A stretch of DNA of 64,000 bases from assembly GCA_964624395.1 (NCBI GenBank), contig CAZUWY010000001.1:10971-74970 (forward strand), in the 5' to 3' direction. Positions 34,074-41,839 of the stretch are shown here, in pieces. The position numbers and the translations under genes were made by a program. The notes beneath the pieces are model-generated. The model worked only from the letters and a program-made list of their open reading frames with translations, had not been told where the DNA came from and made no database searches. Each line of letters starts with the position of its first letter. Positions within the stretch are counted from its first letter, which is position 1. This stretch comes from UBA1046 sp964624395. Its GTDB lineage: Bacteria > Bacillota > Clostridia > Saccharofermentanales > DTU023.

Positions 34074-34304
34074 ACAGCAAGCACCACCATAGCCTCTGGC
34101 AGTTATATCGGCACAGCTGAGGCCAAAGCGATTGCCCTGGCTCATGCGGGCCTAAAAGCAGACGATATAAAAAAATTAGAGCTTGAGCTGGAAAGAAAAA
34201 ACGGACGCATGATCTACGAAGTTGAATTCAAGTACAAAAACAGTGAATACGAATACGAAATTGATGCCGGCAGCGGTAAAATCTTGAAATCAAAGATTGA
34301 TTGA
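34074..34304 (+). pseudogene. Severed fourth PepSY repeat, in frame after the TAG of the anti-sigma gene
   Basis: Directly after TAG (34071-34073) the same frame stays open for 76 codons to TGA at 34302-34304. It encodes a complete PepSY unit: YIGTAEAKAIALAHAG, KKLELELERKNGRMIYEVEF and EYEYEIDAGSGKILK, closely matching repeats 1-3. No start codon or ribosome binding site allows separate translation. Either a recent nonsense mutation shortened the protein, the base is a sequence error, or the stop is read through at some rate. Confidence 0.85.
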
Positions 34305-34609
34305 TAAGGGCAAAAAGACAAATCTCTGGCGCCTTTTGCGATAAAGCAATAATTTGCTCCTCCACATCTGCAAGTAAGTTGCCTGCTCATTAAAGAGATC
34401 ATATTGTTTTTATCAGATCCCGGTCAATTGGCCGGGATCTTGCTTGCAAACTGCCTTTAGCGCCAAAGCATCTGCTGCTCACAAAACTGGACTTAAGTTT
34501 TTGCTCTGTGCTGCAAATACCTGCCACAAAAATTAATTGGCCAGCAGCTTGCACTTAAAAAGACAGCGCGAGACCTGCACTGCCTTCTTTGATAGTTTGA
34601 GTCAAAGAT
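34305..34609. other. Gene-free stretch between convergent genes
   Basis: About 300 bp with no supported gene. The one structure is an inverted repeat, AGATCCCGG (34415-34423) with CCGGGATCT (34432-34440). It lacks a T tract on either side, so I do not call it an efficient terminator, though it may still end or stabilise the convergent transcripts. Confidence 0.5.
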
Positions 34610-35026
34610 CTATTCGCCGATTATTTTTACCAATACTCTCTTGGGCCTCATACCGTCGAATTCACCGTAAAAGATCTGTTCCCAGGTGCCGAAATCAAGT
34701 TTTCCCTCCGTGATGGCCACAACAACCTCCCGCCCCATGATTGTTCTTTTCAAATGGGCATCGGCATTGTCTTCATAGCCGTTGTGAGCGTATTGTTCAT
34801 AGGGTTTTTCCGGTGCTAGTTTTTCCAAAAAGACCTCAAAGTCCCGGTGAAGTCCGGACTCATCATCATTAATGAAAACGCTGGCTGTTATATGCATGGG
34901 ATTGCAAAGAAGGAGACCCTCCTTGATCTGACTCTCTTTCAGACAGTCCTCTATGACTGGCGTTATATTGATAAACGCTCTTCTTGTCTTGGTGTTGAAG
35001 GTGAGGATTTTACGATAGCTTTTCAT
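34610..35026 (-). CDS. YjbQ / UPF0047 family protein
   Basis: A 138-residue protein of the YjbQ family, small beta-rich trimers with weak thiamine-phosphate synthase activity reported for some members. It begins MKSYRKILTFNTKTRRAFINIT and has the conserved LLLCNPMHITASVFINDDESGL and the C-terminal GTWEQIFYGEFDG motif; His and Asp residues in the DADAH-like segment (DNADAHLKR) form the putative metal site. I chose 35026 as start since AGGGGTC precedes it; an earlier in-frame codon (35047) lies close to the end of the ABC gene. True function is unsettled. Confidence 0.88.
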   Translation of the reverse strand: MKSYRKILTFNTKTRRAFINITPVIEDCLKESQIKEGLLLCNPMHITASVFINDDESGLHRDFEVFLEKLAPEKPYEQYAHNGYEDNADAHLKRTIMGREVVVAITEGKLDFGTWEQIFYGEFDGMRPKRVLVKIIGE

Positions 35027-35057
35027 ACTAGACCCCTTAATCTGCAAATTGTTGACT

Positions 35058-35852
35058 TTAGGAAAAGAGCAAATTATCTTCTATTGCCCCTGATCCACTG
35101 ATACTGTCAAACATTTTTAATAATTTTTCCACAGTCAGCTGCTGCTTTTGCTCGCCTGAAACATCAATTACAATCTGACCTTCGTAAAACATTATCAGCC
35201 TGTTGCCGAGGGCGAGCGCATCTTTTAAATTATGAGTGACCATCAGAGTGGTTAGAGAATCTTTTTCGACAATCCTTTTGGTAATCTGCAAAACATTTCT
35301 GGCCGTTTTAGGATCTAAAGCGGCTGTATGCTCATCCAGCAGCAGTAGTTTGGGCCTGTTCAATGTAGCCATCAGTAATGTCAGAGCCTGCCTTTGCCCG
35401 CCCGATAAAAGACCCGCCTTGGCCGTCAATCTGTCCTCAAGGCCCAGATCCAGCTGTTTCAGCTGCTCCCTGTAGATCTCTCTTTCATTTTTTGTTATTC
35501 CCCAGCCAAGCCCTCTGCGTTTGCCTCTGCGGTAGGCCAGAGCCAGATTTTCCTCAATGCCCATATCGGCGGCAGTGCCCATCATCGGATCTTGAAAGAC
35601 CCGCCCGATATAGGGGGCCCGCTTGTACTCCGCCAGCTTGGTCACATTGATATCTTCGATGAATATATTGCCGTTGTCCACCGGAATGACACCAGCCACG
35701 GCATTTAACATGGTTGATTTGCCCGAACCGTTACCACCGATAACGGTGGCAAAATCGCCCGTTTCAAGCGTGAGAGCAAGGGATACCAGGGCCTTTTTTT
35801 CATTTACTGTATTGGCATTAAAGGTTTTATTGACATTCTCAATTTTAAGCAT
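35058..35852 (-). CDS. ABC transporter ATP-binding protein (TrpX/ABC_sub_bind system)
   Basis: A 264-residue ABC ATPase. Walker A is GGNGSGKST (about residues 38-46), the signature is LLSGGQRQALTLL, Walker B is LLLLDEHTAALDP and the switch His is in VTHNLKDAL. The Glu after Walker B is followed by His (DEH), a variant common in this importer group. It overlaps the permease gene by eight bases and is the last of three transporter genes. It powers import of the ligand bound by the lipoprotein at 36814. Confidence 0.92.
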   Translation of the reverse strand: MLKIENVNKTFNANTVNEKKALVSLALTLETGDFATVIGGNGSGKSTMLNAVAGVIPVDNGNIFIEDINVTKLAEYKRAPYIGRVFQDPMMGTAADMGIEENLALAYRRGKRRGLGWGITKNEREIYREQLKQLDLGLEDRLTAKAGLLSGGQRQALTLLMATLNRPKLLLLDEHTAALDPKTARNVLQITKRIVEKDSLTTLMVTHNLKDALALGNRLIMFYEGQIVIDVSGEQKQQLTVEKLLKMFDSISGSGAIEDNLLFS

Positions 35853-36792
35853 CTAGTTTCCCCTTTCTTTTCATTGGCAGCGGGGGCAGTTTGGTTTTCC
35901 AGTAGGGAAGAGCGAGGAAAATTGCGACTATCAGGGCGGTAAACAGTTTCAGATAATTAGGATCAAGTCTGAGCCAGAGAATTGTCTGGATAACAATGAA
36001 ATAAATTATGGCCCCTAACACCGCTCCCAGCATTCTCAAGGCAAAATTTCTAAATATCCGGCTGAAAAGAGCCTCCCCGATAATTACCGAGGCAAGGCCT
36101 ATTACAATCGCCCCCCGTCCCATGTTTATATCGGCAAAACCCTGGTACTGCGACAAGAGTGCTCCGGACAGAGCCACCATGCCATTAGAGAGCATCAGGC
36201 CCATCATCTTGTTCAAGCTGGTGTTGATGCCCTGAGCCTTTGCCATGTTAAGATTGCAGCCGGTGGCTCTGATGCCTGTACCCAGCTCTGTGCCGAAAAA
36301 CCAGTACAAGATCCCGATTATGACAGCAATAAATAAACTGACTGTAATAATGGGCAGCATATAAAAGGGCAGTTCCCCTTTGAGCACATCTTGCAGATAG
36401 CGGAGCGAGACCAGCAGATTGTAATTGTCGATGTTAATAGATAGATTAGGTTTGCCCATAATCAGCAAATTGACTGCCCAAAGTGAAAACTGGGTCAGTA
36501 TACCTGCTAAAACAGCTGAGATACCAAAGAAGACATGAAAAATACCCGTGACCAGACCAGCCAGCATGCCCGCTACCAGCGAGCAGATCATGGCCAGCCA
36601 GATATTTATACCGTTGGCTAAGAGGATGACAAAGACAGCTCCCCCTGTACAGAGGGTGCCGTCTACTGTCAAATCAGCAATATCCAGGATGCGATAAGTT
36701 ATAAAAACACCAATTGCCATGATCCCCCAGATCAATCCCTGGGAGATCGCGCCTGGCAGCTGGTCCAAAAGATTTGGCAAGCTTAAAGGCAT
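35845..36792 (-). CDS. ABC transporter permease (branched-chain/TrpX-type)
   Basis: A 315-residue permease with about eight membrane helices, of the BPD_transp_2 (LivH-like) fold. Recognisable stretches are YRILDIADLTVDGTLCTGGAVFV near residues 32-54 and RATGCNLNMAKAQGINTS, which forms the coupling region touching the ATPase. Gene order binding protein, permease, ATPase matches TrpX-type importers of Firmicutes. Starts 21 bp after the binding-protein stop. Confidence 0.9.
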   Translation of the reverse strand: MPLSLPNLLDQLPGAISQGLIWGIMAIGVFITYRILDIADLTVDGTLCTGGAVFVILLANGINIWLAMICSLVAGMLAGLVTGIFHVFFGISAVLAGILTQFSLWAVNLLIMGKPNLSINIDNYNLLVSLRYLQDVLKGELPFYMLPIITVSLFIAVIIGILYWFFGTELGTGIRATGCNLNMAKAQGINTSLNKMMGLMLSNGMVALSGALLSQYQGFADINMGRGAIVIGLASVIIGEALFSRIFRNFALRMLGAVLGAIIYFIVIQTILWLRLDPNYLKLFTALIVAIFLALPYWKTKLPPLPMKRKGKLDA

Positions 36793-36813
36793 ATTAAATT
36801 CTCCAATCCTGTA

Positions 36814-37839
36814 TCAGTCCGACAGCGGCTCGAAGTCATCGGAAATTGTGATACCTAGCTCTTCACATATTTCTGCATTATACAGTTTGGAAAACTTAGG
36901 CGCATACTCAATTGGCATTTCTGAGATATCTGCTTGCCCGGTCAGAACCTTTACCGCCATCTGTCCGGTGGCATAGCCGAGATCATAATAGTCAATTGAC
37001 AAGGTGGCGACGCCACAGCCTGCGCATGTTCCCTTTTCGCCCGTAATCACAGGTACTTTTGCCGGCCGGCAGATATTGTCAATTATGCCGGTATTGGCGG
37101 CGATGGTATTGTCTGTTGGAATATAGATGACAGCGCTTTCAGCAATAGCTGCAGTTGTGATGCTGGCCAGCTCGTTGGAATCGGCAAAGGGATAGATCTT
37201 GTAATCGTAGCCCAGATCTTCCAAATGCTGGGCAATGGTTTCAATCTGGTAGAGGGAGTTTGCTTCTGCTGTGCAGTAAATCAGACCGATGGAACCGGCA
37301 TCCGGGAATAGATCCTTAATAATCTGGGCCTGCTGGTCCAGCGGTGCCAGATCTGAGGTTCCAGATACATTGCCGCCGACAGTGCCGTCGAAATCTTCCA
37401 GGCCCAGTGCGACACCGTATTCAGTAATCGAGGTGCCCAGTACCGGGATATCCGCTGTGGCAGTTGCTGCCGCCTGCAAGGCCGGAGTGGCGTTGGCCAT
37501 GATCAGGTCTACCTTGGAGGCGACAAAACCATTGGCGATGGATGCACATGTATTGGGATCGCCCTGAGCGTTTTGAAAGTCAAAGCTAACCCTATCGTTA
37601 AATTCTGCTGTGAGGGCGTCTTTGAAACCCTGAGTTGCTGCATCAAGTGCCTCATGTTGAATCAGCTGCGATATGCCGACCAAATAATACTCGCCGCTCC
37701 CTTCTTTTGTTGTTGCTGACGTTTCATTCTTGACTGCGTCATCTGTTTGGGACGGTTCACTTTGGGTGTTGCAGGCGGTAATACTGACTGCCAGAGCAAT
37801 CATCATTATCACTGCCAGGATGCGTAACACTCTTCTCAT
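36814..37839 (-). CDS. ABC substrate-binding lipoprotein, ABC_sub_bind (TrpX-like) family
   Basis: A 341-residue periplasmic-binding-type lipoprotein. The signal ends in SITAC (Cys ~ residue 23), followed by a Ser/Thr/Glu linker. The domain begins YYLVGISQLIQHEALDAATQGF, the hallmark of this family, and includes ANATPALQAAATATADIPVLGTSIT. Some relatives bind tryptophan or other aromatic amino acids; with tryptophanase 32 kb away this is a possible but unproven ligand. ATG at 37839 is preceded by AAAAGGAGG, and an inverted repeat lies 38-67 bp upstream. Confidence 0.9.
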   Translation of the reverse strand: MRRVLRILAVIMMIALAVSITACNTQSEPSQTDDAVKNETSATTKEGSGEYYLVGISQLIQHEALDAATQGFKDALTAEFNDRVSFDFQNAQGDPNTCASIANGFVASKVDLIMANATPALQAAATATADIPVLGTSITEYGVALGLEDFDGTVGGNVSGTSDLAPLDQQAQIIKDLFPDAGSIGLIYCTAEANSLYQIETIAQHLEDLGYDYKIYPFADSNELASITTAAIAESAVIYIPTDNTIAANTGIIDNICRPAKVPVITGEKGTCAGCGVATLSIDYYDLGYATGQMAVKVLTGQADISEMPIEYAPKFSKLYNAEICEELGITISDDFEPLSD

Positions 37840-37876
37840 GGATTGTTCCTCCTTTTCAAAAATTTAATCTCGATCG

Positions 37877-37906
37877 TATACTATTAAGCGGAGCTTTCAT
37901 AGTATA
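37877..37906. promoter_or_regulatory. Inverted repeat TATACTAT-N14-ATAGTATA before the ABC binding-protein gene
   Basis: TATACTAT (37877-37884) and ATAGTATA (37899-37906) are perfect 8-bp inverted arms. Read on the minus strand, TATACT in the upstream arm would be the -10 box of the ABC operon. The arms match those before dppA (2484-2507) but with a 14-bp instead of 9-bp spacer. The remaining intergenic DNA to 38056 is AT-rich with no other clear element. Confidence 0.4.
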
Positions 37907-38055
37907 AAATTTAAATTCAATAATATGCACACTTTGACTGTCCTTTTGCAATCTGCAGTAGGCCAATAAGACAAGAAAAGTGGAAATTATAGCCATTAAG
38001 GCAAACTAAAAGTTAAAACAGGCAAATATCAGATTATAAAAATACAAATATTTAT

Positions 38056-38155
38056 CCTAATTATTTATGTCTTGCTTGGATTGCTTATCTATTATCTAGA
38101 TTATTTATTTCTTTGCCTAGATTATTTATCTATGACCTAGCTTATTTATAGACTG
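38056..38155. repeat. Degenerate ~20-21 bp AT-rich tandem repeat
   Basis: About five imperfect units based on CTAGATTATTTAT. The clearest begin at 38096, 38117 and 38137; weaker ones precede them. The array runs across the stop codon of the nitroreductase gene (38142-38144), so it also forms the gene's 3' end. No coding or hairpin function seen. Confidence 0.5.
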
Positions 38156-38654
38156 TGAGTATATCTTTGAGCTCTTTTCGCATTTCATGCCTGGCAGAAG
38201 GCCTGGATTCAGCACTGGCATAGCCAAGAGCCACAGCCATCACCGGTGTCTCCTCGGCAGGAAGCTTCAGTGCCTTTTTAAGCTTTTCTACTGCAAAGGC
38301 ACAGATCAGACAGCTTTTCAGCCCCTGTGCCTCGGCTTCCAGCATAATATGCGTGCCCACAATGCCGATGTCCAGCTCAGCAGCGTTAAAGCCGTCCTCC
38401 TCTCGCCTCCAGGCTTCCTGGGCTACGGCAGTCAGCAGTATATGCACAGGTGCATTGAAATTTGAGAGGATTTCTCTGCCTCTCTCGGCTTGGAGAAGAT
38501 AGAGTCTGAAGGCCTGGCGATTTGAAGCGGTAGGAGCGATGCGAGCAGCCTCCAAGAGCTTTTCAAGCTTCTCCCCTGCAATATCTTTGCCTGGATCAAA
38601 ATATCTCTCAGAATAACGTGCCTTAAAGAGATCAATTAAACTTTTATTATCCAT
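38142..38654 (-). CDS. Nitroreductase-family protein
   Basis: A 170-residue FMN-binding nitroreductase-fold protein. The N-terminal FKARYSERYFDP (residues ~9-20) contains the FMN-phosphate-binding Arg-Ser-x-R type motif, followed by ARIAPTASNRQAFRLY. A C-terminal VMAVALGYASAESRPSAR segment is also typical. It is the short form of the family, usually dimeric and using NAD(P)H. Substrate unknown. A lone gene, with tandem repeats at its 3' end. Confidence 0.88.
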   Translation of the reverse strand: MDNKSLIDLFKARYSERYFDPGKDIAGEKLEKLLEAARIAPTASNRQAFRLYLLQAERGREILSNFNAPVHILLTAVAQEAWRREEDGFNAAELDIGIVGTHIMLEAEAQGLKSCLICAFAVEKLKKALKLPAEETPVMAVALGYASAESRPSARHEMRKELKDILTVYK

Positions 38655-38845
38655 AAATATTTCCCCGTTAAAGCTTTTCTTAGCCTTTTTTCTTTTTCAT
38701 ATCTCTGATTTTACACTCTCAAAGCCGGATAACAAAAAACAGGCCAAAATTTCCTGCCCGCTATCTTCACAGCAAGGATTAATTGCGGGGCTGAAGTTTA
38801 AGAAGAAATAGTTTTTCCCCTTTCGGTCAAAGCTCTCTCAATGCA

Positions 38846-38880
38846 AAAGCGCCTGTTTTAGCAGACGCTTTGCTTTTTAT
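38846..38880 (+). terminator. Hairpin with T tract between nitroreductase and ptcA
   Basis: AAAGCGcCTG (38846-38855) pairs with CAGaCGCTTT (38862-38871) with one mismatch, followed by GCTTTTTAT. Its T tract faces the plus strand, though both flanking genes are on the minus strand, so its role as terminator is doubtful. Confidence 0.3.
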
Positions 38881-38908
38881 GGTCTTAAATTTTATCTCAG
38901 AAATAAAT

Positions 38909-39922
38909 TTAGCATTCGCCAAAAATTTCTAATAGCTTTTCGTCTAGAGCTTCTTTGGCTGTGGCAATTTCCAGCTCGGAATGGTATTCGCGGTCCTGGG
39001 TGAAATAAACCAGCAGGCCGCGCATAGCAGTCAGGCGATTTCCTGCCTGATCCCAGCAAATTGAGATATCTGAGTCAATAACTTCATCTGTCACATCCTC
39101 ACCGCGCGTAGCCGGTAAGCAATGCATGAATTTGGCGCCAAGATTGCCAAGCTGAATAAGTTCACGGTTGATCTGATAATCTTTGAAAATTTTCACTCTC
39201 TCTTCTTCCGGTGTTTCATCTTCATAAAGTCCATACCAGACATCAGTGTAGAAGAAATCTGCTCCCTTGACTGCCTCGCGATCATCGGTAACCTGCCAGC
39301 TGCCCCCGTATTCTTGAACGTTGGCCTCTAGAACTGCCTGCACCTCTTTACTCAATTGATGTGTTTTAGGTCCGTAATGGACAAAATGCATGCCCAGGCG
39401 AGTGCAAATATATGCCAGCGATACACAAACCTGTGTGCCGTCACCTGTAAAGACTACCTTGCAGTCCTCCAGGCATTTACCCTGCGGCAGATATTCGATC
39501 ATGGTGATAATATCGGCAATCGCCTGAGTGGGATGGGTTTGATCTGACATGGCGTTGATAATGGGAATGCTTGAAGCGGCAGCAAGGTCAACAACTGATT
39601 TGTGCTCGATTACCCTGGCCATGGCAATATCTATCAGCTGGGACAATACTCTGCCGGTATCTTCGACCGTTTCATGGCTTCCCAGCTGAATCATGCCCGG
39701 GCCTAGATACTGGGCATGCCCTCCCAAATCCTGCATCGCCGTCTCAAAAGCTACTCTGGTACGCGTGGAGGATTGTTGAAAAATCATGCCTAAGGTCATG
39801 TCCTTCAGCAAGGGTGGATAATAACCGGAGAGGATCGCTTCCTTGATGGCCAGGGAAAGCTCGATAATATCCAGAAGTTCCTCTTTGCTGAAATCTTGTA
39901 CTGTAATGAAATCTTTTTTCAT
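38909..39922 (-). CDS. ptcA: Putrescine carbamoyltransferase
   Basis: A 337-residue carbamoyltransferase. It converts carbamoylputrescine and phosphate to putrescine and carbamoyl phosphate in the agmatine deiminase pathway. The carbamoyl-phosphate site is MIFQQSSTRTRVAFETAM, the second-substrate region is NAMSDQTHPTQAIADI, and the C-terminal MHCLPATRGEDVTDEV is present. It resembles enterococcal putrescine carbamoyltransferase (YLGPGMIQLGSHETVEDT, DVWYGLYEDE) rather than ornithine carbamoyltransferase. The gene context (aguA, aguD-like) settles this. Start at 39922 (MKKDFITVQDF) with AAGGAAA upstream. Last gene of the agu cluster. Confidence 0.92.
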   Translation of the reverse strand: MKKDFITVQDFSKEELLDIIELSLAIKEAILSGYYPPLLKDMTLGMIFQQSSTRTRVAFETAMQDLGGHAQYLGPGMIQLGSHETVEDTGRVLSQLIDIAMARVIEHKSVVDLAAASSIPIINAMSDQTHPTQAIADIITMIEYLPQGKCLEDCKVVFTGDGTQVCVSLAYICTRLGMHFVHYGPKTHQLSKEVQAVLEANVQEYGGSWQVTDDREAVKGADFFYTDVWYGLYEDETPEEERVKIFKDYQINRELIQLGNLGAKFMHCLPATRGEDVTDEVIDSDISICWDQAGNRLTAMRGLLVYFTQDREYHSELEIATAKEALDEKLLEIFGEC

Positions 39923-39994
39923 GTCAATAAGAATTTCCTTTCTTTGCCTTTTGCGAAAGATTATTTTTCCTGTCCGCAAGTTGACTAATAAATT

Positions 39995-41803
39995 TTATCT
40001 TTCGTCCTTTGGGGCAGAGGCTGCCTGAAGTTTGGCCAGCTCCTGCCCAGGATTCTTGCCGAAGATATAAATAACTGCTGCCATTACTGCACTGCCGATT
40101 ATTAGGCAGAGCCAGACAGGCAGATTCCATAAAGTAGTTGGGATCAGTCCAAAAACAATTGCAACAGCAGCAACGACCATAGCATATGGCAGTTGCGTGC
40201 GGACATGATCCATAATGCCGCAGCCGGCACTAAAGGCGGATAAAATAGTGACATCCGTCAGGGGTGAGGCGTGATCACCAAAAACCCCGCCGGCGATCAC
40301 GGCCGCAATACAGATAGGCATGTAGGATGCCGGTACCAATGCCTGATTATTCAGGATAATATTTTGTGCAATCGGCACTGCCATCGGCATGGCGATAAAC
40401 ATCGCGCCAAAGCTTCCTGCCGCATAAGAAGTGAGCATGCAGGCAATAAAGAGCAAGCTGGGCACCAGCCACCAGGAGACATTCAAGCTGACCAGCTGAA
40501 CAATATAACTGATCGTCCCTAAACGCTCAATCACATCGGCCAAAGACCAGGCCAAAACCAGAACGATAACGGTAATCAGCATCGAAGAGGCGCCGTCAAT
40601 CCAGGTTTCTATCCCCTCGGACAGGTGAAAGAGACCAAAGGCGCGGCCTAGAACCAAGACTGCAACACTGGCCAGAGCCGAGGCCACCAGCACTAAGAAG
40701 ATCGTATCCGTATTCTCAAAGGCAATAACAATAGACTGGCCGTTAAAAGGGGTGTCAGCCGGCAGCAGACCACTTTCAATCGCGTTGCTGCGGCCATTCA
40801 GATAAAAACTTACCAGTGCGGTCAAAACAAAGACCAAGATAGGAAAAATGACTACTAAGATACTCTTTGCCGCCGAAGATTTTCTATCAGTGCCAATGTC
40901 TCCGGCTTCTTGGGACCCGCTCTCAATTACTTCGTCTTCTAGAGAATTTTTGCCCGGATTAACGACCTGACCTGCTCGAGCACGTGTTTCCGCTTTGAGC
41001 ATGGGACCAAAATCCCTTTGCAATGACGAGGCAAGAAAGACAAAGATCAAGGCAAAAAGGCAATAAAAACAATAAGGAATCGCTTTGAGAAAAAGGCTGT
41101 ATCCGGAAGCTTCAACGCCTGCAGTTGCAAGACCTTGATTAATGACTGACACCTCCACAGCGACCCAGCTGGAAACCAGAGCAATGCTTACCACAGGTGC
41201 AGCAGTGGAATCCACAATAAAAGCCAGTTTTTCACGCGAGATTTTCATCCTGTCAGTGATCGGCTGCATTACAGGACCAGTTATGAGAGCGTTGGCATAA
41301 TCGTCAAAGAAAATCAGGATGCCCATAAACTGATTCAGATAATTGGCTTTGCGGGTTGTATTTATGCGCGGACTTATCCATTTAGCCAAAGCCTCAAAAC
41401 CTTTAGAGGCCCGGATTACTCCGATCAGTCCGCCAATGACCAGGCAGAGAATTAAGACAGCAGTATAATCCCAATTGGAACTTGTATCCACCAGCAAGGT
41501 GACACTATCGACAAAGGTCTTTGTTAGGAACTGGAAAGGGCCGCTAATACCTCCTCCTAGGGCAATCAGCATAGCGACCCCGGCAACCAGGCCTAAAAGC
41601 AGTGACACTACCACATCAGTGGTAAGAAAAGCCAGGGCCACAGCAAACACCGGAGGAAGCAAAGACAAAGGACCAAGTGTTTTACTCATTAGGTCTGGGT
41701 CCGCAGGACTGGTGATTTTCACTCCGCTAAGAGATAGGTTCACGATCAGCCCTGCGGCGGCCAAACAAAGTAAAATTGCTGCAATTTTACGAATTCTTGT
41801 CAT
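39995..41803 (-). CDS. NhaC-family Na+/H+ antiporter-like transporter in the agmatine cluster
   Basis: A 602-residue polytopic membrane protein of the NhaC family with about 12 helices. Typical stretches are FFDDYANALITGPVMQPITDRMKISREKLAFIVDSTAAP and IAAVIAGGVFGDHASPLTDVTILSA. A hydrophilic loop of some 50 residues (about 270-320) splits the halves. NhaC relatives move Na+/H+ or exchange organic cations and amino acids; sitting between the permease and ptcA genes it could export putrescine, supply arginine/ornithine or handle pH, but the ligand is unknown. I prefer the ATG at 41803 over an upstream TTG at 41815. Confidence 0.85.
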   Translation of the reverse strand: MTRIRKIAAILLCLAAAGLIVNLSLSGVKITSPADPDLMSKTLGPLSLLPPVFAVALAFLTTDVVVSLLLGLVAGVAMLIALGGGISGPFQFLTKTFVDSVTLLVDTSSNWDYTAVLILCLVIGGLIGVIRASKGFEALAKWISPRINTTRKANYLNQFMGILIFFDDYANALITGPVMQPITDRMKISREKLAFIVDSTAAPVVSIALVSSWVAVEVSVINQGLATAGVEASGYSLFLKAIPYCFYCLFALIFVFLASSLQRDFGPMLKAETRARAGQVVNPGKNSLEDEVIESGSQEAGDIGTDRKSSAAKSILVVIFPILVFVLTALVSFYLNGRSNAIESGLLPADTPFNGQSIVIAFENTDTIFLVLVASALASVAVLVLGRAFGLFHLSEGIETWIDGASSMLITVIVLVLAWSLADVIERLGTISYIVQLVSLNVSWWLVPSLLFIACMLTSYAAGSFGAMFIAMPMAVPIAQNIILNNQALVPASYMPICIAAVIAGGVFGDHASPLTDVTILSAFSAGCGIMDHVRTQLPYAMVVAAVAIVFGLIPTTLWNLPVWLCLIIGSAVMAAVIYIFGKNPGQELAKLQAASAPKDER

Positions 41804-41839
41804 AGCAAATCTCAATTAACATCCAGCAATCACCAAGAA

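Noticed and set aside
34415..34440. Strong inverted repeat as an intrinsic terminator
   Set aside because: The 9-bp stem has no T tract on either strand, so only a generic structure is noted.
38909..39922. Ornithine carbamoyltransferase of an arginine deiminase pathway
   Set aside because: Sequence blocks match putrescine carbamoyltransferase, and the neighbours are aguA and an aguD-like permease, with no arcA or arcC.
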